Origin: Pseudomonadota bacterium
Lineage (GTDB): Bacteria > Pseudomonadota > Gammaproteobacteria > Burkholderiales > Burkholderiaceae_B
Direction of reading: 5' to 3'
NCBI GenBank assembly: GCA_023387815.1
Contig: JAEWHK010000077.1
Coordinates: 1-64,000, forward strand
Length of the DNA: 64,000 bases
The notes beneath the pieces are model-generated. The model saw only the letters and a list, made by a program, of their open reading frames with translations. It had not been told where the DNA came from and searched no databases. This document shows, piece after piece, positions 1 to 8,456 of the stretch (positions within the stretch are counted from its first letter, which is position 1; each line of letters starts with the position of its first letter). The position numbers and the translations under genes were made by a program.

Positions 1-232
1 TATCAAGTCCGTGCACAACGCCATCGGAATTCAGATACTCGATCAGTTTCTTTTTAAGAATGGGATTGTTATGGCCGTAGTTCAGCGTACCCGCACCACT
101 GAAAAAATCGATGTATTCGGTACCTGATTCATCAGTCAGAACAGACCCTTTGGCCTGAGTGAAAATGACGGGGAATGAACGTACGTAACCACGCACTTCA
201 GACTCCATGCGGTCGAAAATTTCTAAATCCAT
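1..232 (-). CDS. ectB: Diaminobutyrate--2-oxoglutarate transaminase EctB (N-terminal part, cut by window edge)
   Basis: The first 77 codons of an EctB-type class III aminotransferase are visible; the rest lies left of the window. The N-terminus MDLEIFDRMESEVRGY is followed by the family signature region FSGAGTLNYGHNN at about residues 44-56. EctB makes L-2,4-diaminobutyrate from aspartate semialdehyde with glutamate as amino donor, the first committed step of ectoine synthesis in the cytoplasm. The start at 232 sits about 85 bp downstream of ectA on the same strand, as expected for an ectABC operon. The PLP-lysine region is not in view. Confidence 0.93.
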   Translation of the reverse strand, partial: MDLEIFDRMESEVRGYVRSFPVIFTQAKGSVLTDESGTEYIDFFSGAGTLNYGHNNPILKKKLIEYLNSDGVVHGLD

Positions 233-317
233 GATTTTTTCCTATTTGTTGAAACATTAAAAGGACAATGCCTGGAACAGGCATCCGGGTGCGCAGGCAC
301 CCTGTGTGGGGTGAAAA

Positions 318-884
318 TCAGCCCGGCATTCGCCTGAGTGGACCAATCTTCAGGAGACGTTCGTCGTCATGTGCCTCGGAGCCGAATAATTCTGGTTCAA
401 ATAATGGGCTCTCGTCGATACTGGTACCCTGGGTGCGGGCAACAGCAGCGAACATGCGACGCGAGGCGGCGTTATCCGGACCTACCGTCGTTTCTAAATA
501 CTTGATATGCGCCAGTTCGGGTCGTTGCAGAAGGCTATGCAGCATGCGCTGACCAAGGCCTTGCCCGCGTCCACGTTCGTGTACGGCCACCTGCCAGATA
601 AACAGCGTATCTTTTTTCTCGGGTGGCAAATAGGCAGAAACAAATCCATTAATATGACCAGCGGCCTCTGCGACGACGCAAGTGTGTCGAAAATGTTCGC
701 ACAACAACAGATAGCTGTACACCGAATTCAGATCCAGTGGAGGACACTGGGATATCAATTGCCAGATCGCATAGCCGTCCTGTTTTACAGGAAGTCTCAG
801 AGTATGCGTTTCATCGGTGCCGACAACGCCGGCATGCGAGGATTGGGATTGCGTTTGTGAAGTCGTAAGTACAGTATCAGTCAA
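318..884 (-). CDS. ectA: L-2,4-diaminobutyrate N-acetyltransferase EctA
   Basis: GNAT-fold enzyme (188 aa) that acetylates L-2,4-diaminobutyrate at its gamma-amino group with acetyl-CoA, the second step to ectoine. A variable 30-residue N-terminus precedes the family core: the substrate region CPPLDLNSVYSYLLLCEHF, the GNAT acetyl-CoA loop RGRGQGLGQRM and the closing LETTVGPDN segment. Length is normal for EctA. The start codon overlaps the ectR stop by 4 bp (ATGA), so ectR and ectA are translationally coupled, with ectB following. Expression should rise at high osmolarity, as for other ect operons (known of the family). Confidence 0.95.
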   Translation of the reverse strand: MTDTVLTTSQTQSQSSHAGVVGTDETHTLRLPVKQDGYAIWQLISQCPPLDLNSVYSYLLLCEHFRHTCVVAEAAGHINGFVSAYLPPEKKDTLFIWQVAVHERGRGQGLGQRMLHSLLQRPELAHIKYLETTVGPDNAASRRMFAAVARTQGTSIDESPLFEPELFGSEAHDDERLLKIGPLRRMPG

Positions 885-1426
885 ATCAAAATTCCGGATT
901 CTGGGTGAGAGGCGTCGCTGACTGGCACATCCAGTATGGGCGAAGCCGGTTCTTTGGAAACTTCATTGGGCACATCGCCGTGGACCTCAATGAGCATGAC
1001 AATTTTCTCCAGGGATGCCGTGATGGCAGCCTGCTCGTCTTCGGGCAGATCTTTCAGCGCATCAGACAGCGTGGTCTGTATTGGAGACGGCGTTGCCTTG
1101 ACCAGTTCGATGCCGGCCTGCGTCGCTGTAATAAAGACGATGCGGCGATCTTCTTTCCCGCGTTCGCGAGTGATCCAGCCCTTGTCTTCCAGGCGATCAA
1201 GTATGCCCACGACCGTACTGGGGCTGACGTGGATTTTGCGGCTGATTTCCGTTGCCGTAATCGGCCCGTTTTCCACAATCGCTCCCAGGCAAATGAGCTG
1301 CGGTGCGGTCACATTGTTATAGGCGGCCAGCTGCCGCGAATGAATAGCTATAGCACGTGTGATACGCCGCAACGCGCTGAGAATTCGAATGTCATATTGA
1401 GCCTGCTTATTAATTGTTTTACTCAT
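881..1426 (-). CDS. ectR: MarR-family regulator of the ectoine operon (EctR-like)
   Basis: 181-residue MarR-type winged-helix regulator. The recognition region ATEISRKIHVSPSTVVGILDRLEDKGW and the wing RERGKEDRRIVFITATQ are clear at about residues 58-105. A roughly 35-residue acidic and proline-containing C-terminal tail is longer than in minimal MarR proteins. It is the first gene of the ect operon and overlaps ectA by 4 bp. In methylotrophs and halotolerant proteobacteria EctR represses the ect promoter; here the regulator is inside the operon it would control, so autoregulation from the 1427-1500 spacer is expected (inference). Confidence 0.9.
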   Translation of the reverse strand: MSKTINKQAQYDIRILSALRRITRAIAIHSRQLAAYNNVTAPQLICLGAIVENGPITATEISRKIHVSPSTVVGILDRLEDKGWITRERGKEDRRIVFITATQAGIELVKATPSPIQTTLSDALKDLPEDEQAAITASLEKIVMLIEVHGDVPNEVSKEPASPILDVPVSDASHPESGILI

Positions 1427-1809
1427 GTTCTACTCATATTATTTATACAGGAATAATTTCATCTAAAAATCATTTCAATACGAATGATATGCGATCGAAC
1501 TGTTTATGTCAAATGCGATATGACGGCTGTGATTATGAAAACCCGAAGGAAGCCGCTGCAGTTACGCAACTCTGCTTTCCCTGCAATTTTTGTACTTGCT
1601 TTGCGCTTTCTCTGTGCGTTGTCTAGGCTTTCTCTATGCATTACCTGTGCTTTCCCCTGCCTTTGCCACATGTCATCATGCACTGGTTTTGCACGAATTT
1701 GACATTCAAAAGCGGCCTGCGTTAACCTGAAAGTGCTCTCCCGACATGTCGCATCACGTCGATAGATCTGATGCTTCACTCATATCTGAAACTTTTTAAA
1801 GGAGCAAAT
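1427..1809. other. Divergent spacer between ectR and the DUF2171 gene
   Basis: No convincing gene. The 1427-1500 part is AT-rich and should hold the leftward ect promoter; no consensus -35/-10 pair was clear enough to call. The centre holds the degenerate tandem repeat listed separately. The right end holds the strong SD (aaaggag, about 1798-1804) of the next gene. Confidence 0.5.
1574..1670. repeat. Degenerate tandem repeat, unit about 22 bp
   Basis: Four units begin with gctttc and are pyrimidine-rich. The last three are in perfect 22-bp register: 1605-1626, 1627-1648 and 1649-1670, all of the form GCTTTCYCYNTGC. A fourth, looser unit starts at 1574. They lie between divergent genes and do not form part of a plausible coding frame. 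Confidence 0.6.
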
Positions 1810-2046
1810 ATGGTTAACAAAACAGACATTCAGGAACACGCCGAGGTCATCGGCTCAGACGGTAAATTGGTTGGTGTAGTGGATCATCTCGAAGGAGAGG
1901 ATCAGATCAAACTGGCAAAAAATGCGCCGGAATCTGGCGGCAAGCACCATTTAATTCCGCTGTCGTGGGTTGAGAAAGTGGAAAACAACCGGGTCGTGTT
2001 GAATAAATCGGGCGATGAGGCCGAGCGCGACTGGACAGCCGTTTAG
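1810..2046 (+). CDS. DUF2171 family protein (small PRC-barrel-like)
   Basis: 78-residue soluble protein starting MVNKTDIQEHAEVIGSDG. The pattern VIGSDGKLVGVVDHLEG followed by IPLSWVE matches the DUF2171 family, whose fold resembles the PRC barrel. No enzymatic residues are evident and the function is unknown; family members are often stress-induced, and proximity to the ectoine operon would fit an osmotic role (weak inference). An earlier in-frame ATG exists at 1771, but the SD aaaggag at about 1798-1804 sets the start at 1810. A strong terminator follows, so it is monocistronic. Confidence 0.85.
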   Translation: MVNKTDIQEHAEVIGSDGKLVGVVDHLEGEDQIKLAKNAPESGGKHHLIPLSWVEKVENNRVVLNKSGDEAERDWTAV

Positions 2047-2070
2047 TTCATTGAAGAACTGAAACGCAAT

Positions 2071-2100
2071 ACGGGCACCTTAAGTAGGTGCCCGTTTAAT
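2071..2100 (+). terminator. Rho-independent terminator
   Basis: Perfect 10-bp stem (acgggcacct at 2071-2080 with aggtgcccgt at 2086-2095) with a 5-nt loop and a short T-containing tail. It follows the DUF2171 gene, and may also stop leftward transcription from the toxin gene at 2169. Confidence 0.85.
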
Positions 2101-2168
2101 TGCAGAAATCTGTTGATAAATTTTTCGCAGCAAGAATCGTATATTCTAAGTCACTGACATTCCGGTCA

Positions 2169-2624
2169 TCAGCAGGTAAATAATCGACTATCCCAAAGAA
2201 CCATCTTTTGTTCCGATACAATAATACGAGAGGTATCCGTATGGCCAGGATTAACCAGAGCGTTAAACTCCATTCGAGCCACAACAGATGGCACGATTAG
2301 GATAGCAGTCTTACCTTCAGTGAACCATCTGTCTCCTATTTCTTGAGCCACCTTACTCTCCTGACAATCCCAACCTTCTGGTAGACTCTCGGCGGTGTAT
2401 CGAGTGATTTCGACGTCATCAGGCACCTGCGCGATAACACACTGATGAGAAGGCGGTATCTTCGCTGTATTCGTGTGAACAAGTATCTCCAACATAGCGC
2501 CTGCGTAAGTTAGCGATGTATATATGACCGGTTGACCCGGCTTATTCCACCGTCCTCCCAGAATGGCGGCACCAGTTCCACTCCAAACTGTATGACGACT
2601 ACTGGCAATTCTAAACAACTGCAT
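2169..2624 (-). CDS. RES-domain toxin of a type II toxin-antitoxin pair
   Basis: 151-residue RES-domain protein. Visible family features are the N-terminal FRIAS arginine (residue 5), GGRWN (23-27), the VIYTS tyrosine (35) and LEILVH glutamate (46). Characterised RES toxins deplete NAD+ by degrading it, causing growth arrest (known of the family). The start at 2624 overlaps the antitoxin stop by ATGA; a longer frame starting at 2654 would run into the antitoxin gene and has no SD. The antitoxin-first order and coupling are typical. Confidence 0.9.
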   Translation of the reverse strand: MQLFRIASSRHTVWSGTGAAILGGRWNKPGQPVIYTSLTYAGAMLEILVHTNTAKIPPSHQCVIAQVPDDVEITRYTAESLPEGWDCQESKVAQEIGDRWFTEGKTAILIVPSVVARMEFNALVNPGHTDTSRIIVSEQKMVLWDSRLFTC

Positions 2625-3052
2625 CAGGCCGGCAACCCATAAAAAGCGGACCAAAGAACGCGCTCAACTCTTTGAGCTCCAATCTCCGAAAAAGCCACAT
2701 CCAAAGGCATTTTATCTTCCAGAAGCGGATGTGCAGAATTCAGAAATTGCCGAGCGCTGTCTTCTGATTCCAATACAAAGCACGCTGTCGCAAAGACCCT
2801 GGCCAGGCGCTCAGTACGTTCCGACTCCTCAGGACTTAAAATTGATTTTCGGCGCTTAAACGTTCCCTCTGGAACAATGCGGTAGAGTAACGCTGTCGTC
2901 TGATCGCTATTTATTACCAGACGCGATACTACTTTACGCAAAGCCGCTTTTGAGATTCCTTTAGAAACAAACTCGTCCAATTCCGCAAACGTCTTAGGGA
3001 CGGGTGCCATGTCTAAAGCAGCGCCAATTTGTTCAGGGCGAAGTGCAAGCAT
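2624..3052 (-). CDS. Xre/MbcA/ParS-type antitoxin (DUF2384) of the RES pair
   Basis: 142 residues. The C-terminal part (about 85-142) has the toxin-binding DUF2384 pattern, ending GAQRVERVLWSAFYGLPA; the N-terminal part is a diverged helix-turn-helix with VSKGISKAALRKVVSRL. Proteins of this kind neutralise RES toxins and repress their own operon. A strong SD (AAGGAGG, 5 nt from ATG) and the operator-promoter immediately upstream support the start at 3052. Confidence 0.88.
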   Translation of the reverse strand: MLALRPEQIGAALDMAPVPKTFAELDEFVSKGISKAALRKVVSRLVINSDQTTALLYRIVPEGTFKRRKSILSPEESERTERLARVFATACFVLESEDSARQFLNSAHPLLEDKMPLDVAFSEIGAQRVERVLWSAFYGLPA

Positions 3053-3064
3053 TTTGGCCTCCTT

Positions 3065-3111
3065 GTATCAAATGATGCCTAAATTATAGATCATATGATA
3101 CCTCTATGCAA
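3065..3111 (-). promoter_or_regulatory. Operator-promoter of the RES/Xre toxin-antitoxin operon
   Basis: A 12-bp inverted repeat with one mismatch (gtatcaaatgat at 3065-3076, atcatatgatac at 3090-3101) surrounds a perfect minus-strand -10 TATAAT (3083-3088). A -35-like TTGCAT lies at 3106-3111 with a 17-bp spacer. A repressor bound to the repeat would cover the -10 box, which fits antitoxin autoregulation. Confidence 0.75.
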
Positions 3112-3201
3112 ACCGTCGCGCAGATGACAATCTGAGCACTTTCCTCTTTGGGATATCTTCTTCAACAGCCCAACACGCAAAGCTTGGGCTGTGACTAATA
3201 T

Positions 3202-5475
3202 TCACTGCCCACTGCGCTTTACTGTCACTGGAACCGATTTATATGATGGGGTGCCGCTGTCTTTATCAATATATTCCAGCGGTACGAGCACATTTGCTTC
3301 GGGGTAATAGGCACCAACCGATCCAGGGGCAATATCATAGGCAATCACCGTGATCCCGGACATTTTTAATTTTCTTTCAGAAACCGCGGTCTCAATATCT
3401 ACCAGATCACCGTGTTCCAGACCCAGTCGTTCCAGGTCCGCTTCATTCATGAACAGCACGTCCCTGCGCCCGAAGACACCACGATAACGGTCATTCATGC
3501 CATAGATCGTTGTGTTGTACTGATCGTGGCTGCGCAACGTGATAAGGCGTAAGACCTGATCTCCCTCTACGCTGATATCTTCGCGAACACCCTTGAACAC
3601 AAAGAACATGGCCTTGCCTGTCTCGGTGGGCCATTTGCGCTCCGTAGGCGGCAATGGCATGCGGAATCCGCCGGGAACGCGGATCCGCTCATTGTAATTG
3701 TCGAAACCAGGAAGTGTTCTTTCAATCAGATCACGAATGTCATCATAGTTGCCAACCAGTTTCATCCATGGCACGCGCGTTTGCGGCAAGGTAGCCACAG
3801 CCATACCCGCCACAATTACCGGTTCCGATTTCAACACTGGAGAGGCAGGCTTTAGCTTTCCGGAAGAGGCATGCACCATGGACATGGAATCCTCTACCGT
3901 CACGGATTGACGCTCACCATTCTGCACGTCCAGTTCCGTGCGACCCAGGCAAGGCAGGACAAACGTTTCTTTAGCCACCAGCAGATGAGACCGATTCAGT
4001 TTTGTGCCAACGTGTACGCTCAGATCCAGCCGCTTCATAGCCTGGAACGACCGCTCAGGTTCGGGCATGGCGACGGCAAAATTGCCGCCCAGGCAGATCA
4101 GTGCTTTCGAACGTCCGTCGATCATGGCCTGCATCGCGGCAACCGAATCATGTCCGTGTTCTTTGGGGGGTACAAATCCGAAAACCTCTTCGAGCTTTTG
4201 CAGAAACTGGGTTGAGGGTTTTTCGGTAATGCCGACAGTGCGATTGCCCTGTACGTTCGAGTGGCCGCGCAGCGGACAAATTCCCGCTCCCGGTTTGCCG
4301 AAGTTACCACGCAACAGAAGCAGATCGGCAATCAAGCGAACATTGGCAGTGCCCTGGTTGTGCTGGGTAATTCCCATGCCGTAGCAGACAATGGTCGCAC
4401 GTGATTTGGCATACGCCACTGCCACCTGCTCCATATCGGCGCGGGGCAGACCACTCTGCTTCTCTATTGTTTCCCAGGACGTGTCACGCAAATCCTGCGC
4501 GAGTTCCTCAAACCCCAGGGTATGCTCGGCAATGAATTCATGATCAATCGCATTTTCTCCTGACTCATCCAGTGCCAGAAGCGCTTTCATGATGCCTTTG
4601 AGCGCCGCCGTATCCCCGCCGGATTTCACCTGAAAATACGAAGACGCAATTTTCGTGGAGCTGTACGTTGCCATCTCGACGACATTCTGCGGATCTGTAA
4701 AGCGTTCCAACGCCCTTTCCTTGAGTGGATTCAGAACAATAATGGGCACACCTCGCCGAGACACTTCATGCAGCGTTCCCATCATCCGCGGGTGATTAGT
4801 GCCCGGATTATGGCCGATGGAAATGATAAGCTCGGCATCATCAAAATCATCCAGCGATACGGTTCCTTTGCCAATACCAATCGAACGTGGCAACCCCACG
4901 CTGGTTGCTTCGTGGCACATATTTGAGCAGTCGGGAAAATTATTCGTGCCATACTCACGGGCAAAGAGCTGAAAGAGATAAGCCGCCTCATTGGATGCGC
5001 GCCCAGAGGTATAGAATTCCACCTGATTGGGTGTCAGGCTGCGAAGCACAGTGCCAATCCGATCAAACGCCGCTTCCCAGCTTATCGGGCGTAAGGTGTC
5101 TGTATCACGATCGTAAACCAGCGGTTCGGTCAGCCGGCCGTAATTCTCCAGTTCATAATCGCTTTTCTCCAGCAATGACGTGACGGTATTTTGTGCGAGA
5201 AACTCGGCGGTCACCCGCTTTTTCGTCGCTTCCCAGGTAACCGCCTTGGCGCCATTTTCACAAAACTGGAATGTTGAGCGATGATCCTTGTCGGGCCATG
5301 CGCAGCCCGGACAATCGAAGCCCGCCGGCTGATTGGTACGCATCAGAGTGACCGGTGCTTCCAGTACGTCCATTTGCGTTTGAATGGCCACCGCCGTCGC
5401 TTTGAGCGCACCCCAGCCGCCTGCAGGCGCATCATAAGGTCGAATACCGGGTACATCTCGCTTGGTTGTGGACAT
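3202..5475 (-). CDS. Molybdopterin oxidoreductase, YdeP/FdhF-like alpha subunit
   Basis: 757-residue cytoplasmic molybdopterin enzyme of the YdeP subfamily (formate-dehydrogenase-alpha-like). It has the family's N-terminal GGWGALKA and CPGCAWPD segments, the SNMCHEAT motif in the cofactor region (about residues 187-194) and a C-terminal molydopterin-binding domain with LRSHDQYNTT and GMNDRYRG. There is no Tat signal and no full N-terminal 4Cys iron-sulfur motif of classical formate dehydrogenases. In E. coli YdeP is linked to acid resistance; the substrate is not established. An upstream in-frame ATG at 5523 exists, but CAGGA lies 6 nt before the ATG at 5475. It stands alone, with no FdhD or electron-transfer subunit nearby. 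Confidence 0.85.
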   Translation of the reverse strand: MSTTKRDVPGIRPYDAPAGGWGALKATAVAIQTQMDVLEAPVTLMRTNQPAGFDCPGCAWPDKDHRSTFQFCENGAKAVTWEATKKRVTAEFLAQNTVTSLLEKSDYELENYGRLTEPLVYDRDTDTLRPISWEAAFDRIGTVLRSLTPNQVEFYTSGRASNEAAYLFQLFAREYGTNNFPDCSNMCHEATSVGLPRSIGIGKGTVSLDDFDDAELIISIGHNPGTNHPRMMGTLHEVSRRGVPIIVLNPLKERALERFTDPQNVVEMATYSSTKIASSYFQVKSGGDTAALKGIMKALLALDESGENAIDHEFIAEHTLGFEELAQDLRDTSWETIEKQSGLPRADMEQVAVAYAKSRATIVCYGMGITQHNQGTANVRLIADLLLLRGNFGKPGAGICPLRGHSNVQGNRTVGITEKPSTQFLQKLEEVFGFVPPKEHGHDSVAAMQAMIDGRSKALICLGGNFAVAMPEPERSFQAMKRLDLSVHVGTKLNRSHLLVAKETFVLPCLGRTELDVQNGERQSVTVEDSMSMVHASSGKLKPASPVLKSEPVIVAGMAVATLPQTRVPWMKLVGNYDDIRDLIERTLPGFDNYNERIRVPGGFRMPLPPTERKWPTETGKAMFFVFKGVREDISVEGDQVLRLITLRSHDQYNTTIYGMNDRYRGVFGRRDVLFMNEADLERLGLEHGDLVDIETAVSERKLKMSGITVIAYDIAPGSVGAYYPEANVLVPLEYIDKDSGTPSYKSVPVTVKRSGQ

Positions 5476-5755
5476 CTTCATTCCTGAATTGTTGCTGACA
5501 ACAACAAAAATTGGTGAGTGCAAATATTGCGGGGTAAACCCTTATTATATAATTTCCGCGCGTCAGGCACTTTCTCACACACAAGACAGCTGCGAACACA
5601 TCTCATATCTGACAGTACCTAGTCATTGAAACTTCATCAATCGGCAGCGATTCTTCGCATATTACAGTTTCAAATGTAATTCATGAATCGCCAACATTTT
5701 CTCTTGTAGACTATATGCATGATAGTGGCACGCCATCCATAGCGCAGGAGACGCC

Positions 5756-7012
5756 ATGCCCGCAGAGGTCCCGGAATATAACAATTTGAATGCAAGCCAA
5801 CTAGTCAACTGGCCAGGGCCCGTCGCCATCATCGCGCTGGCGCAACTGTTTGGGACATCTTTATGGTTCAGTGCCAATAGTGCGGCCGACGATCTGATGC
5901 GTGTCTGGCATGCAACAGCCGCTGATATTGGCCTGCTAACCAGTGCCGTACAGGCCGGCTTCATTCTCGGTACGCTTGTCATTGCCCTTGGTGGTATCGC
6001 AGATCGATATCGGGCAAGCCACCTCTTTGTGATTTCGTCGATCACGGGTGCAATTTTCAACGCATGTTTCGCACTGTTTGCCGATGGCCTTTTTAGCGGG
6101 TCGGTTTACCGCTTTCTGGTTGGATTCAGTCTTGCAGGAATCTACCCCTTGGGCATGAAGCTGATTGTGAGCTGGGCGCCTGATCGTGTTGGATACGCCC
6201 TCGCACAACTGGTTGCGATGCTCACGATAGGCACTGCCCTTCCTCATGCATTACGCGGCATTAGCGGACCACTACCCTGGCAGTATGTCATTATGGCATC
6301 GTCCATCCTTGCCCTGCTCGGAGCGGCACTCATTTATCGTCTCGGAGATGGACCTCATTTGCAGCAAGCAAGGCCGCGCGATACCAATGGTCAGCCATCC
6401 GATAAACGAGAGAGTGTTCTTGCCGCGTTTGCAATCCGACCTTTTCGCGCCGCAGCCATCGGCTATTTCGGCCATATGTGGGAACTCTATACCTTCTGGA
6501 CAATAGTCCCGTTGCTGATCTCGCGTACCATATTGCAATCGCGATTTTCGGGACTGGGTGTTTCAGGGCTCGCATTCATCATCATTGTCATGGGCGCCAT
6601 CGGCAGCCTCATTGGCGGAGCACTTTCACGACAAATCGGAAGCGAAAAAGTCGCGCTGGGCGCGCTGGCTTCGTCCTTGTGCTGCGCTATTTTATTTGTG
6701 ATATTCTGGCGCGAGCTGCCCGCAGCTGCCCTGCTGATTATTGTCCTGATCTGGGGTGCGACTGTCGTTGCCGACTCTCCACAATTTTCTGCATTATCAG
6801 CCAAAGCGTGCCCTCCTCAGCTGGTCGGTGCTGCGCTGGCCATTCAGAACTCTATCGGATTTGCCATCACGGTGGTATCCATTTCATTGGTAACGGCGTT
6901 AATTGACTATGTCGGAATGGACGCCATCTGGCTGCTCCTGCCCGGACCCATCATTGGGCTGGCAGGATTTATCTGGACGAATAAAGGGATGCAAAGCGAG
7001 CAGATTAGCTGA
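5756..7012 (+). CDS. Major facilitator superfamily transporter
   Basis: 418-residue polytopic membrane protein with about 12 predicted helices. The loop 2-3 signature ALGGIADRYRASHLF (about residues 77-91) and the N-terminal ALAQLFGTSLWFSAN segment identify an MFS carrier, resembling cyanate/nitrate-type or CynX-like uncharacterised members. It is divergent from the molybdopterin oxidoreductase, sharing the 5476-5755 spacer, so the two may be co-regulated (inference). The substrate cannot be told from the sequence. Confidence 0.8.
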   Translation: MPAEVPEYNNLNASQLVNWPGPVAIIALAQLFGTSLWFSANSAADDLMRVWHATAADIGLLTSAVQAGFILGTLVIALGGIADRYRASHLFVISSITGAIFNACFALFADGLFSGSVYRFLVGFSLAGIYPLGMKLIVSWAPDRVGYALAQLVAMLTIGTALPHALRGISGPLPWQYVIMASSILALLGAALIYRLGDGPHLQQARPRDTNGQPSDKRESVLAAFAIRPFRAAAIGYFGHMWELYTFWTIVPLLISRTILQSRFSGLGVSGLAFIIIVMGAIGSLIGGALSRQIGSEKVALGALASSLCCAILFVIFWRELPAAALLIIVLIWGATVVADSPQFSALSAKACPPQLVGAALAIQNSIGFAITVVSISLVTALIDYVGMDAIWLLLPGPIIGLAGFIWTNKGMQSEQIS

Positions 7013-7013
7013 A

Positions 7014-7104
7014 GCAGTCTGAGCGACAAGTACTCTCAATAATGAGTACTCTCAACCGTGAATGCTCTGATCTATGAGTGCTCTTACCGACAGGCAGTCT
7101 GAGC
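7014..7104. repeat. Short degenerate repeats flanked by an 11-bp direct repeat
   Basis: gcagtctgagc occurs at 7014-7024 and again at 7094-7104. Between them are four degenerate units of about 15-17 bp built on agtactctcaa / atgctctga / agtgctctta (7029-7090). The element fills most of the spacer between the convergent MFS and PLP-enzyme genes. Confidence 0.55.
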
Positions 7105-7137
7105 AATGATGTCGATTGTCATATCCCTGACGATTGA

Positions 7138-8277
7138 CTACCACCCGCTGAACCGGGTCCATTCCGCTTCGATTTTCTGCCCCTCGTCAACTACCTTGTA
7201 ACTCTGATGCTGGGCTGCTGTAGAGCATGCGTGATTGGGTAGGATGCGCAACATTGTCCCCACGGGTAGCATTGGCGTTTTTGCCGAATCGTCTCGGTGC
7301 ATGATGATCCCGTGCTCCTGGTTTGCCTGGGACATGATGATATCGTTCATAATCTTGCCGTCGATACTGCAAACCAGGCCGTATCCCTGATCAACGCGCT
7401 GATTCTGGGTACCGCGGTCTCTTGACATCGCCATCCAGCCGGCATCGGTAATCAGCCAGCCTTTCTCCTTCTGATGACCAATCACAGTGCAAAGTACCGA
7501 CAAGGCGATGTCTTCTGGCGTGCACACTTGCAGCCCGGCCATGACCAGATCGAAAAAAACGTAGACACCTGCACGCACTTCAGTAACGCCATCCAGCGAC
7601 TGTGCAAAATGCGCAGTGGGTGTGCTGCCCACACTGACTGTCGGTGCATCGAATCCCGCCGCACGCAGACGTTGAGCAGCAGTTACCGCGCCGCGTCTTT
7701 CCTGTTCTGCCATCGCCACAATCGAGTTGGTATCTTTGCAGTTATAAGACTCGCCGGCATGCGTCATGACCCCTGCCAGCCAGGCGCCGGTTCCATCAGC
7801 GTTGCTCGGACGCAGATGCCCGGCAACGTTCAACAGTTCATCAGATTCGGGAACAATGCCGGATCGATGCCCGTCTGTATCGATTTCCAGCAGGACCGGC
7901 AAGGACAATTTTTTATCATCGCAAAACGTTGCCAGCGCTGCTGCCGTTTCGGCATTATCCAATATCACCGTCATGTTCGCACCCCGGCTGATCAGGCTGG
8001 CTACGTGTGCAAATTTGTTGGCTGCAATACCCACGGCATACAGAATGTCCGTCCAGCCGTGCTCCAGAAAATACTCCGCTTCTTTTAAGGTGGACACCGT
8101 AATCGGCCCACCCGGCTCAGTGACATAGCGCGCAACGTCGGCTGATTTACAGGTCTTCAAATGCGGTCGAAAGACGATATCGAAAGGCTTGAGTTGCTCG
8201 CGCAATCGATTAATATTGTTTTCCATTTTGCTGCGATCAAGGACAAGCGCCGGCGTTTCGAGTTCGTTCAATTGCAT
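7138..8277 (-). CDS. D-threonine aldolase / D-serine dehydratase family PLP enzyme
   Basis: 379-residue fold-type III PLP enzyme (alanine-racemase-like N-domain plus DSD1-type C-domain). The PLP lysine is expected in FRPHLKTCKS (about residues 32-41), followed by EIDTDGHRSG and MTHAGESY. The C-terminal PNHACST supplies the His and Cys that bind the metal in D-serine dehydratase and D-threonine aldolase. Likely reactions are retro-aldol cleavage or dehydration of a D-beta-hydroxy amino acid such as D-threonine, D-serine or D-3-hydroxyaspartate; the substrate is not fixed. AGGA upstream of 8277 favours this start over 8313. Confidence 0.85.
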   Translation of the reverse strand: MQLNELETPALVLDRSKMENNINRLREQLKPFDIVFRPHLKTCKSADVARYVTEPGGPITVSTLKEAEYFLEHGWTDILYAVGIAANKFAHVASLISRGANMTVILDNAETAAALATFCDDKKLSLPVLLEIDTDGHRSGIVPESDELLNVAGHLRPSNADGTGAWLAGVMTHAGESYNCKDTNSIVAMAEQERRGAVTAAQRLRAAGFDAPTVSVGSTPTAHFAQSLDGVTEVRAGVYVFFDLVMAGLQVCTPEDIALSVLCTVIGHQKEKGWLITDAGWMAMSRDRGTQNQRVDQGYGLVCSIDGKIMNDIIMSQANQEHGIIMHRDDSAKTPMLPVGTMLRILPNHACSTAAQHQSYKVVDEGQKIEAEWTRFSGW

Positions 8278-8456
8278 TTTGATATCCTGGGTTGTTTGCG
8301 AGCACAATAGCATTCCAGATTATATCGTGCACACAGCCAATAAAGCGGCGCTATACTAACAGGCAACGTTGTCTGGCCGTTCTGGTGCCGCCCTGTCTGC
8401 AAAGCGCCAGTTCACGTGGCGGATCTCACACCAATAGAAAAAATTAAAAGAGTCAT

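Noticed and set aside
1504..1779. 91-codon minus-strand frame in the ectR spacer
   Set aside because: It runs across the 22-bp repeat, has no SD and shows no family pattern; the repeat alone explains the open frame.
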